From NCBI GenBank assembly GCA_021234535.1, contig CM037833.1, positions 5,726,709 through 5,790,708 of the forward strand: a stretch of 64,000 nt of DNA, read 5' to 3'. Source of the stretch: Stichopus chloronotus (lineage: Eukaryota > Echinodermata > Holothuroidea > Aspidochirotida > Stichopodidae). The position numbers were made by a program, and so were the translations under genes. Below are positions 12,526 to 23,490 of the stretch, one piece after another. The first letter of the stretch is position 1. Every line of letters begins with the position of its first letter. The notes under the pieces were generated by a model. That model was not told the DNA's origin and did no database searches. It saw nothing but the letters and a program-made list of their open reading frames with translations.

Positions 12526-13459
12526 AATTAGGTAGCTCCGAACAATGCTTTCAAAGGTATGGCTATGCCACTCTCTGGTGAAACGAAAGTTTTATCAACA
12601 ATTGAGAGATCAGAACAGTACTATTACCCAAAGCTTCAGCTAAAAATCAAGGGCAATGTTCAATCTAGATTTGCCGGGACTACGTCACAACCGATTGATT
12701 TCTAGCAACAGGCTCGTACCTCGAATATTTACTAAAATAATTCATTTTGCGAATTCTTTGAGATATTTCCTGAAAATGAGAACAATGACTTATCTACAAT
12801 AATGTTTACATTTTTTAAGAGACATAAGAAGCGATGGTGGAGAATTCCTTTACGTTATGTCTTGCATGAGGATCATTACAAGTGATATCATTTGAAGACA
12901 TGAGTATTTTTCTTTCTTCTCGAGAATTAATATTTGTGTCTCCTATATACTGAAAGGAGGCTATTTTTTCGTCTTTTTTCGTCTTTCTTTTCTCTGTAGG
13001 TGGTCTGGCTCCATACAAGCTTTGCTTCTTGCATGGTCTCTTTTGCCTATGTATTTTGTTACTGTTTCCTTGTCCATATCTAGTTTTTGCATACTTTGCG
13101 TGATATAGCTAGAATAAATAAATCAAATCAGTACTGCTTAAGCAATGTGTTATGTTGCAAATAAGGTGATTCAACAACAAAAATGACACTAAAGAGCCAA
13201 TCACTAAGTAGCATTGTGGGTGGAGGGATACTGCAGTAATTATTGAATTCAGTTTGGGGTGACTGCATTTTCCCTTTAAGATCAAGAGGCCTTAGTCTAC
13301 ATGCAAGAGTGTAAAAACCTCAACAAACTAAAACAGTTGGTTTTCATTGTTTTACTTTTTTATTCTGCTCACTTTCACAAAGTTGTAGACAATCTGTGAA
13401 GGGAACGAAGGTGAAAGTGGAAGAAGCAAGATATGTTAAAGCCTGCTGAAGAAAGAGGT
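12526..13459. other. No gene recognised
   Basis: AT-rich DNA with short open frames only. No domain, repeat boundary or splice-supported exon was recognised. Confidence 0.4.
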
Positions 13460-13560
13460 TAGAGGAAGATTCGAACTGAGGATGTAAGGATGACAGTCAC
13501 ACCATAATTCTTCAGCATAACCCACAACACTACAAGAGCGCATTTGGTCATTTGTGTTCG
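13460..13560 (-). repeat. Possible tRNA-derived SINE fragment
   Basis: Read on the minus strand it has an A-box-like TGTAGTGTTGTGG and, about 50 bases on, a B-box-like AGTTCGAATCT. The spacing and order are those of an internal RNA polymerase III promoter. It does not fold into an obvious full cloverleaf by eye, so a SINE head or tRNA pseudogene is more likely than a working tRNA. Confidence 0.35.
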
Positions 13561-16012
13561 AAAATACAATCCAAACTAGTCATTGAAATATATTATTTAG
13601 GTACAATTTGCATATTACAATACAAAAAAAAATTAAAAACAAGTGTCTACTATCCCCTAACCTGATCCCACCCCAACCCTATAAAGCTATTCCTAGCAGG
13701 TTCCCATGGAACCAGTACAAAGACACATCCTCAAGAAAAATGCACCCCTAGCTATTACTGAAACTACTACTTCAGATAATCTAAGTTATTTTATTGAAAG
13801 CAGCATGGTATACATTCTTAAAATGAGTCAGTTGCTGGTGAAGCCTGTCACACTTCTGGTTCTTTGATAAGGTTTCCAACCTTGCCTGCAGATTATGTGC
13901 TTCATATCCTAATTTGAAGTGACACAACAAAAACTAAAATTCATGTCGTAATAAGACCTTGTCTCCAAAATAGTGGTCCACGAGCTAAACATAACTTTAC
14001 ATGATACATTCATGTAGACTTCAAATAGGGCTGTGCACTACATTACATGGCCTAAGCTCATTTCACTCCACATCACAGCCCTTGCGGAGCTAAAACAAAC
14101 TTTTAACCCATCCATTAGCCAAGCCTTGACGGGGTCGTTAACGCTCACCTTCACAAACATCTACGTTTTGTTACCAAACTTGTCTCACACGACATTCACA
14201 TTTCTGCATACGCTTTTTACCTAACCAGGATGAAGAAATGGATGAATTTTGACTTGAAAAACTGAACATAACACTGAGTATACTGCAAAAAGTACCAGTA
14301 ATACAGTTACAAAATGCACTTTATTTCAGTGCAACTCTGGAATTAAGTGAAAAGTACTTGAATCTAGTTTACTGGATCTGTTTAAGGATGTAGTTTGCTT
14401 GAATCTGGATTTCAGATATTTTTTATATTCAGCTGAATGCTTGCCACAGAATTTTGTGTACAATATAGTACCACAGTTCTATGATGAAAGAATTGCGCAT
14501 TATACATGCTTGTCCTCTTAGTCTGACAGGACACGTAAGTGAGATAGATCCAATGTATGTTATTTGTTGGGATAACACCAGTACTATGGTGGTCTGGATA
14601 TAATAAGTATGAGCACAACCCCTTAAAGGTTTTAGCAACAGCTACAATAAATTCACTTCAGACCTGTGTACACATGTTAAGCACATAATCTCTTCACAAA
14701 CAAGCATTTCTTAGCATTTGGCCCTATCTTTGCAAATACATTGCCATGTGTAAATATTCATGTCATAAACTGTAACAGCCAATCCTCACATGATATCATG
14801 CATGATAAGGTTGCATCGATGCAACTAACCCTAACCATTATGGCATGTTTCAATCTCGCCTCATATTCTATCATGCAGAAAAGGGTATTCCCTAGACATT
14901 TTTGCACATTATCGAAATTCTGTGAGGACTGAGTAAGTGTAAGGTGTAAACCCTTCTTGTAAGTGCACTTAATTTTCCGTGTACTTTATGAGCACTGTAA
15001 TTCAGTGAGTACGTAGCCCAATGTGGCCATTCAATTCAAGCATCATCGTGTTACTCTTAACAGCAGTAGCTGTCCCTTCAATATAGGATTAGATTAATTA
15101 AAGAAATTGCTCCTTTGAATGAAGTGCACTCACTTTCATGTTTACTTAAATTTAGTGGTAATTTTTTTACAATGAACCAGGCCGGTATACACTGCTGTAA
15201 GTCAAGTTTGCAAGCCTTTTAGTGAATGATGCTGAATTTTCCTGCCTTGTGCTCCGAATGGTCACCAAAAACAATTTTATGAGTAATCGTATATATTGTA
15301 TTTGTAATAAAAGTACTCTATGGGGTATATTGTACCAAATCTTAAATGGGTTACAAATTCAGTGTAATGTAACGCACATTACTGTTCAAGGGCTAATTAT
15401 ACATATACCTCATGACCTTTGCTACTGTTATTTTACATGCTTATGACCCCAACAAAGTTATGTGTCAATTTAGGTGCATAAAAAAGTCCTACTGCAGGCC
15501 TAACAGCCGAAATCTCGGGTGCATGTTATGCTCAATTTTAAATGAGAAGAGATTGCACATGAAACCTTTTCATATTTGCAGGTATCCATTGTGTTGCACA
15601 AGAAGAACTTATGACGAACTTCACGAAAACAGGGGTGAACAAAAATAAGGGAACGCATTATACTCCAGTCTGCATTTAGTGCACTATACGCGAGAGATCT
15701 TTAGGCGTAGACTTACAATTTCGGTCAGTGTGGTTACTCAGAAACTGGCTTTGTCGGCGTATGTAAGGCAATTTAGACGCCGCGGACACCCAACTGCATC
15801 TTTACACTAAATTATAGACTTATTTGCTCGCCTGTGTGATTTTTTTCGGCCTAATTGCCCAATAAATTACAGTAATTAGGCTAGTAGTAGTATTGGCAGC
15901 CTATAGTAGTTAACAGGAGTGACTGCAACTTGAAGGAACGGATTATGCAGACGTTCAGTGGAAAGGTCGGACAGAATTCGTGGCGTACATAGCCAGGCCA
16001 AACAGTTTAAAC
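13561..16012. other. No gene recognised
   Basis: AT-rich DNA with scattered short open frames. No domain, tandem repeat or splice-supported exon was recognised. Confidence 0.4.
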
Positions 16013-16243
16013 GGCTCTAATTTAGAATCAGTGACCACCATGAAAGCCTGAATGTTATCGATAAAGGGTTAGGATTAAGTATTTGATGAGTGTAAAAAGC
16101 TATTTAGGCCTAGCTTTAACCTAAATAACCACCAATCATGGTTAGAATTGAGAGTTACGGTTTAAGTTTAGGGTGAAATTAGGCAAAAACAAGGATTTTA
16201 GCAAGAATACGTCACTTCCGGTCACTGATTCCAAATTAGTACT
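16013..16243 (+). mobile_element. MITE with GGCTCTAATTTAGAATC ends, copy 1
   Basis: The left end reads GGCTCTAATTTAGAATCAGT and the right end CACTGATTCCAAATTAGTAC, an imperfect inverted repeat of about 20 bp around 190 bp of non-coding DNA. The flanks are GTTTAAAC on the left and GTTCAAAC on the right, an 8-bp target duplication with one mismatch, which suggests the hAT superfamily. A related copy lies at 42568-42770 in the opposite internal orientation: the motif CGGAAGTGACG sits beside the left end there and beside the right end here. Confidence 0.65.
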
Positions 16244-17119
16244 GTTCAAACTTGCTAATGCTACCCGGAGTGAGAAAGCTGATGCTTTAGCGTAGCTAAG
16301 TTGGGAAGGTTTACACGAAATGCACCCTGGATTATACTAAACTTGGAAGTAGCCTGTGTAGGCTTTTGTGTAGCCTAGGCCTTCGTAGCCTGAGTTACAG
16401 TAGACCTAGCCGGTGGTGATAAAACTTCGGTATGACACTAGTATGTGCCATGCAGTACTGCCACTGGTATTTGGTGACAACAATACTAACATGTCGGGGT
16501 AAGCCACACGAATCACTGCGAGTGCGACGAGAAATACACAGACGGTCGATGACTCCCCTCTTCAAAGTTAAGGGCACGCGTCGGTAACCAAGCGTGTGTA
16601 ACATTGATTGACAGAAACTAATTTCTTCGCCACATTCGGTCCTTGGCCTTACAAAACCATTCCCAGGTATAAGGTGTGCATATCTGCACATTCATTGTAG
16701 TATGTATTATTACAGATTTCAGTGTTGTTTTTTCTCCGTTGTGCATGTGAGCTGTTATGGGTGCAGACATATTGGCTTTGGACAAGATGCTGTGATTGGC
16801 TGCCTATCATTCCATTCTCTAAACTAGTTTCTGATTGGTTCTAAGATTCTGCTGCAATGCAATTTCGGTCCCGCGGGAAACCCCAATTCCTGCCAGGGAT
16901 CAAGCAGAGTAGGTCTGGTACTTGAAACACTGTCAGCTAGTTTAGCCAGTGGGGCAGTTTACATCGGTTTTGCTTCCCTTTGTTGAACTGGCCACGAGTA
17001 TCCTTGCCACTCTTCACCAGTCCCTCCGCAACAATGGCCTGGAACCGCTATACCGATGCTTGCCCTTGATCTGCCGCTTGTACAAGGTGCACATCATGTC
17101 GAGGTAACCCATCTTGTCA
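16244..17119. other. No gene recognised
   Basis: Contains a 98-residue minus-strand open frame (16395-16691) with no family I recognise. The last 100-200 bases may already belong to the LINE fragment that follows. Confidence 0.35.
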
Positions 17120-17422
17120 TAATATTCCCCGATCAATGACGGACGATGTTCCTCAATGTGCACATGACGCCATTGTAACTAATCTCAAGCGCCTTCGGTA
17201 GTGTCTGGGAGATGGCACTTGCCCCTGCACTGGATGTACGAAGTGGGAGTGTTCTGCATCTGTTTTGGCAGTGTGACTTTGTGGCCCTCCCCTGGGAATG
17301 TTTCACGTCCTGCCTGATCGCCTCACGTTTTGTTAACACATGGGCGTTCAGCCAGGACTACGTTTTGTGTGATCTCTTCCCCACCCCCACTTGTGCAACA
17401 AAAGCGTTCGTGAGATACTTAC
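17120..17422 (+). mobile_element. LINE (L1/Tx1-like) 3' coding fragment
   Basis: Same family as the minus-strand LINE at 38463-39658. Shared segments include a reading ATTGTAACTAATCTCAAGCG, a cysteine-rich stretch reading GDGTCPCTGC, and the FWQC-like region near the end of the LINE ORF. It is interrupted by stops. The LINE match ends at TGAGATACTTAC (17422), where the TGACGT-rich repeat begins; in the 38-kb copy the LINE continues as CTTTG. Confidence 0.7.
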
Positions 17423-17560
17423 CCCTGGTAGCAAGTACACGTCTATAATTACATGACGTCTTAGTGACGTTAAAACTGACGGCATAATCACGTGTAACGT
17501 AACTTTCCTGACGTTAATATGACAACGCACCAACACCACTGTATTATTTAGAGTCATCTA
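17423..17560 (+). mobile_element. TGACGT-rich element, left end
   Basis: Starts CCCTGGTAGCAAG directly after LINE sequence. It contains several TGACGT/TGACGTT words in the next 100 bp. The first 13 bp are the inverted counterpart of the end of the element at 31850-32079 (CTTGCTATCAGGG). Its right end is not resolved. Confidence 0.5.
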
Positions 17561-17990
17561 GAAAAGAAAAATGGGCAATGTTGATGACTCAAGGTTATCT
17601 AATCAAAACCATCTGCTCATATTTATAAACAATGTAAAGATAACAAGAAAATGTCTGCAGGAAGAAGAAAATGAATGATGGACCCTCTTGGACCCCAAAT
17701 GCCTGAACCCCTGGAGGTACCACTAACCAAGTTGATAGGTTATCAACTCTGTTTAACATAAACTGGAGGGGGGGCTAAAAATTTTGCAAATTTCACAAAA
17801 TGTCATGTCATGGACCCAAAATTCCTGAGAACCACTAATACTGTAAGGCACCACTAACAGAGTATCAGTATAACAAGTCATCATCACTGTACAATGTAAG
17901 AATCATTTGTTGGACCGTCTCTTGCTTCATGGTTTTCAGGTATCTCTGCTGTGTGAGCCCTTTTCTTGTGAAGTTTTTGCAGGACATACT

Positions 17991-20900
17991 TTAAAAACCT
18001 TTGTCCCTTTGTATCTCCTTATGAACCATCCCATCATTTGTGTCACGGAGATGGGGATTTTTTCGCACAGCATCTGAAAGAAAAATGTAGTAAAGGTTTT
18101 TCACAGTTAAAAAAACATGTTTAGCCAAGTTTCTTTGAGAAAGATTAAAGATATTGAAATAATTCCAATGATCTTCGATTGGAGGACTTAATTCCTTAGT
18201 GACAAATGGAAACAACTCTTTCTGGTGGAATATCACACGGCCTTTAAATGTATTCCCACCACTACGCTGTCCACACCAATTAAAGGTGCCACCCAATCGT
18301 CTTGTGATCATCGTTTCCATAATGCGTGACACACTGGACCGTAAATGCTGTGCCCCTGACATGCTAAAGAAAACGATCTGAAAGAAAAGAAAGCAATACC
18401 AATAATTACTACTAATAATACTAACTAGAAAGCCAAAAGGCTTAGTGATTCCTTGCCTCATGATATATATTGTAACAAACATGAATCGCCCACATGACAA
18501 GCATGAGATCCCACACAGTTATCCTACTAAAGATACCATCTTTGTAAGGTCAAAACCTTCTCGTGACCCAAAATGACCTTTCACCTCCACTTAAAACGAT
18601 AGGGATCACCTACCCTATATGGCCATCAACACGCTAAATATGAACAATTCACAAACTAAGTATAAGATCCCTCACATTTATCACCCTTAAATATCATGTA
18701 TACAAGGTTTTGACCTTTTGTCACCCAAATAACCTTTGACCTACACAAACATGAGAAAACGCCCAAACGGATATGATGCTGCAGGGGAACAAATTATATT
18801 TTGTCATGTTTAATCACTTGATAAATAGGTAAACATGTTTATTTAATCAAAATTATAGCACTTTATTTTGTCGAGTTACAGCTATTGGTGATTTGATTTT
18901 TTGGCGTGATGCCCTTCCCAATGGCTATGAGGTCCTTGAAAATTAGCAAAAACTGATAACTCTATTAAACCAGAATCTAGCATGACTTGCAATTTTGCCT
19001 TTAGTCTCAACACACAGTACAAGTTTCCTTGGTTTGATACACAGTAGTCATTTGTTTAAAGCTTAGCTGAACTACTGTAAAGTGAAATAGGGCATTTAGA
19101 ATACACCAACATGGCGTACAAAGAAATTCGCTTTAACCATTGTTAAACCATTCAGTCTCATCAATAAATATCTGTCAAAGCTTCATCTCCTCAAAACATT
19201 ATGCATGTGATGAGTAACGGATGCATCATTTGAATTTTAAAAAGTTTGGGTGCACAAATTATTGTTGAGCAACAAATAAGTAAATTTCTGATCTGTGAGA
19301 ATCTTATTTCTTGAAAATAAGGCTACTGTAATTGGTTATTCCGAATAATCTATCATTTTATGTCCCAAATAATGGTTTTAAAAATATGGTTGTTTTCTGT
19401 AAAACAAACGCCCTATTTCCCTTTAAGGGCTAAACAGAGACACTGTTTATACAGTAAATGGTTAAGTCCATTGTGCACCTGGCTCAACAGACTGTATGAT
19501 GTATTCTGGACATTGTGGTTTCTACTGGCAGTCAAATGTGATAAATTATGTCAGATAACAGTGGCCAATTTGAACAGAGGTGGGTACAATTTGATTCATT
19601 CAATTAAGCAATCACAGTTCATGCATGCTCAAGGGTATTTGATCCAAATTATCAGAAATTTAGTTCTTTTTATAAGGCTAATAACCCGTGGTATATTTAA
19701 TCAATTCCAATTTACAATTCATGCATGCTCACATGTCCTTATGAGGACAGTCGTATAAGGTTTGCCAAATAATAATCTTTGATACCAAATTTAATGTTGT
19801 CTTCATCTTTTCTTTATGGTTATCGAAGAGACAATGTTGGTATGTACTAAAAGAAGTTCTCAAATCAACAAGAGGATTCTACATTACAAGTATATTCACT
19901 AGAAAGACCGTTCTTTAAATATTGTAGATTTTCACATTTTGACCTCCCATTTTCACCTCTGCCAAAAAAAATAGGGATCATCTACTCGATATGGGCAATC
20001 CACACCCTTACTATGAAATCTCTCACATTTATCGTTCTGGAGATATCGTGTTAACAAGCAATTTTCAAGGTATTTACCTTCTGACCTCTGGTGACCCTTG
20101 TACTCAATAAGATACACCTACACACTTCGTATGACATCTGCTCAAGCTTCTCTACTTGAGATATCGTGTTTGCATGGGTTTCACAATTTGACCCCTGTTG
20201 ACCCCAAATGACCTTTGACCTCCACTGAAAACGATAGGGTTCCTCTACTCAACATGGTACAACTACATACTAAACATGAGATTTCTACAAGCTTCCTTTC
20301 TTGAGATATCGTGTTTACAAGGTTTTCACAATTTGACCCCTGTTGACTCCAAATGACCTTTTACCTCGACCAAAAACAATAGGGATCATCTACTCAATAA
20401 GGGCAACCTTCATGCCAAGTATGAGATCACTCAGAGTTACGCTTCTGGAGATATCATGTTTACAAGCAATTTTCAAGATATTTACCATTTGACCTCTAGT
20501 CACCCCAAATGACCTTTGACCTCCACTGAAAACGATAGGGTTCCTCTACTCAACATGGTACAACTACATACTAAACATGAGATTTCTACAAGCTTCCTTT
20601 CTTGAGATATCGTGTTTACAAGGTTTTCACAATTTGACCCCTGTTGACTCCAAATGACCTTTTACCTCGACCAAAAACAATAGGGATCATCTACTCAATA
20701 AGGGCAACCTTCATGCCAAGTATGAGATCACTCAGAGTTACGCTTCTGGAGATATCATGTTTACAAGCAATTTTCAAGATATTTACCATTTGACCTCTAG
20801 TCACCCCAAATGACCTTTGACCTCCACCAAAAACAATAGGGATCATCTACTCAATAAGGGCAATAAGGGATATCGTGTTTACAAGCAGGCGTCACACACG

Positions 20901-23490
20901 CACATACACACATACACACACACACACGACATTACCATCGCATAGATTCCTCTGCCTTCGGCAAGGAATCAATAATATTACTGTTAAGATAAGGTGCCTG
21001 CTTTTAGTTCATTTCCAATCACTCTTTCTGCAGTCCAACTGCTTACACAGATTCAAAGAAATGGACACAAGGACAATTCTACTACTTTCTAACGTTCAAT
21101 TGGAAAAGCAGTAAACGCTTTAATGAGACTTTAATTAAAAAAAACGCTGTGAGATTCACAGGGTGGCTAGTTGCTCTGAAATAATTTTAGTTAGACCCTG
21201 GCCAAAAAATAGTAAAATAGAGAAAAGAAATCCACAGAGCTGCTTTAATAGTGTTCAGTTATCACCACACTGCAAGAAATATTTGCCTCTTTAAACTCAA
21301 ACCTATGCACTGCAAGCACATGGGATAAACTCACACAGTTACTGTTGCAAACATGAAATCACATGAAATGAACAAAGACGAGGTAATTGTGCAATCAAGT
21401 ACCATCTTATATCTCATTAAAAGAGTGGCCACAGATATACCTTGCCAATTTATATCTCAAGTCCCTGTCTTGTTGCAGCCTTTCTTCAAGACAATCCAAG
21501 TCCTCTGCAGAATCCACAGGGAAGGCTAGATCACCAGGAAGACTTTGGTCAATAGACACAAGTGACTCTTCTTGCCCCTTTTCCTCCAGTTTTGCCAGGA
21601 TTGCCTTTAAAATCTTCCGGTTCTCTTTTACCTCCAATTTCAACTCCTCCACCTTGATCAGAACTTCTCGCTCTAAAAAAGAAAAAACAAAAGAGACACT
21701 TTGTATAAAATCTCAACATTGATCACACAGATGTTTCATACTCATCGGAATTCTCTGAATTACATTTTGCACTTTCATCTCGATTAAGCTGATGCAGACA
21801 AAGTCTCACTTCTTTGCATGATAGTCAAGAAGAATAATTTTGACTAACCTTACACACAGTTGTCTTCAACTGTGGTAAGAGTGGTACCACTATCCACTAG
21901 CCTGCTCCTGTATACTGCACATAAAAGCTTTAACTACAAAACCATCATATATTTAGAGTACACCAGATCCACAAACCCTGAAAGAAACTTATTACTCTTT
22001 ACCTATTACTCGTACGGCATTGTATTTTACTGTATACACAAATGGACATATCTCAAAATTGTGTAGCAGATTTTGTACATACAACATTGGGGTTTTAATG
22101 ATTTTGCTATGCAAATTTTGAACACTTAACTATTCCCTGAGCTGTCAATACCCGACCTGAGCCAACAAGGTCAATGTTATCATTTTTCAAAATTTACTTT
22201 GCTCATCTTTCATTTAAAGAAAAGTACCAGAACTGTGAGATTTACTTGTGGACTAACACTTGCCATTTTAATTAACTTATGAGAGAGGAAAGAGCAAATC
22301 CCCACAACTTACGAGACATGGACTGGGGTCGGCCTCATAGTGGTAGTGCTGGACCGTGGAGAAACACCATTCAAAGATTCGAAAGGACTGCGCCTAAGGT
22401 GAAGACTTTCCCTCGGTGACTGCTGACTTTCAACTGATTAGGCCTAGATATTGGTGGCGGCGTCTTTGGGCGTGCACCTTTCCTTTGACGTTTCCAACGT
22501 ACATCAGAGGATGTGGTGGCAACATTGCTGTCATCGCTATCATCGTCGTCGTCATGGTCGTCCTCACTGTGGCTCTCAAGAAATCTTGGATTGGGTCTGG
22601 AAAAAAAAAAGTTCACTGTGTATTTATAACTGGAACAAATATTGTGAATTGATTCCAGAAATAAGTCAAGTTTTGCAGGCTTTTAGAGACTTTCAGCAAA
22701 CAAATACACAGGCAGTGCAGTGGATTGCAAGGCCCACATGCAGACTGTACAATTAGACTGACTTATTTAGGATCCAACCATGCCCCGTTCCCATAGAAGC
22801 TGCGAGTCTGACCAAAATTCTAGGGGCATCAGGCATACAGACTCCTGTTACTTCAACCCATGTCAAGCCCCTTCACTCTTCTTGTGTAATTGTTGTACCT
22901 ACTTGTGCACTCTCTTCCTTTGCGGACCCAAGTCATCGTCAGTTGTATTAAGGTCTGACGTGTCCATAGCCCGACTACATTTCCTCCGAGTTTTGCTGTA
23001 ATCATCTGAAAATGAAAAGATATTGGGGATCACAGTCGACGACGTTTACTTTTCATACCGTATGTAGAATAAGGGATGTCATTAAACATGAAGCCAAAAC
23101 GGTTGCTACACCAAACTGGCTTGACAATGTTGCCATACAATGAAAAGCTAAGGTGTCGTACTGATCATTAGAGCACAGAATATTGTTTTCATTCCACTTT
23201 CACTGGTTTCAGAATATGTCATATAAAAAATTTACACACTAAGTAGTAATGTACAGTGCAACTTTTCCTCCAATGTTCCACAATGTTCATACACCTTGCA
23301 TGATTCTGTAGCAGGCTCAGTTCGCAAAACCATCCTTCGCAATTTTTCATCACTACTGCAAGGTGGCCCATTTCACCATACAATTCTCTTCCATTCCTTT
23401 GAATTGGTGGATCCAATCTGAGTGGACAACTGCAACTTCTCTTGGAAGTTGCTTGATGAAGTCCACCACGGCAAAACTTTGAAGGGCCAT
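17991..23490 (-). CDS. DUF4806-domain gene, six exons, possibly frameshifted
   Basis: Exons, 5' to 3' on the minus strand. 23490-23295: starts MALQSFAVVDFIKQ, with VAVVHSDWI and then VKW|PP, a one-base frameshift at a GGG run; donor GTGTAT. 23005-22903: RAMDTSDLNTTDDDLGP; donor GTAGGT. 22596-22313: Asp-rich run, then SRPN, then a one-base shift near 22435 before SPRESLHLRRSPFESLNGV; donor GTAAGT. 21672-21441: coiled coil KILKAILAKLEEKG and LPGDLAFPVDSAEDLDCLEE; donor GTATAT. 18377 to about 18241: DUF4806 core SSVSRIMETMITRRLGGTFN, WCGQRSG. 18073-17991: DAVRKNPHLRD to a stop. DUF4806 proteins are a large invertebrate family of unknown function. Acceptors are clear for five exons. The two single-base shifts may be sequence errors at short runs or real decay. 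Confidence 0.7.
18545..18770. repeat. Diverged copy of the intron satellite unit
   Basis: Shares AATGACCTTTCACCTCCACT, AAACGATAGGGATCA and CAAGGTTTTGACC with the tandem array at 19960-20878. The DR1-like word is altered (ACCTTTCACCT). A further, reversed relative appears at 44680-44880 (AGTCAAAGGTCATTTGGAGT). Confidence 0.6.
18771..19959. other. Intron of the DUF4806 gene, no feature
   Basis: AT-rich intron sequence between the diverged repeat unit and the tandem array. Two approximately duplicated lines (CAATTCATGCATGCTCA and its near-copy at 19615 and 19718) are the only structure noticed. Confidence 0.4.
19960..20878. repeat. 301-bp tandem satellite carrying DR1 sites
   Basis: Two almost identical 301-bp units (about 20217-20517 and 20518-20818) lie between more diverged units. 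Each unit is itself two related halves of about 150 bp sharing GAGATATCGTGTTTACAAG and AATAGGGATCATCTACTCAA. The word TGACCTTTGACCT occurs at 20209-20221, 20510-20522 and 20811-20823, exactly 301 bp apart. Its reverse complement AGGTCAAAGGTCA is a perfect DR1 nuclear-receptor site. The array sits in the long intron of the DUF4806 gene. Confidence 0.85.
20884..20930 (+). repeat. CA microsatellite
   Basis: Imperfect (CA)n tract with ACACACAT interruptions immediately after the satellite array. Confidence 0.8.

Noticed and set aside
16395..16691. 98-codon minus-strand open frame
   Set aside because: No recognised family, no splice support, mixed composition; not enough to call a gene.
19360..19758. 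132-codon plus-strand open frame inside the DUF4806 intron
   Set aside because: No domain and no splice or start support; overlaps a local near-duplication.
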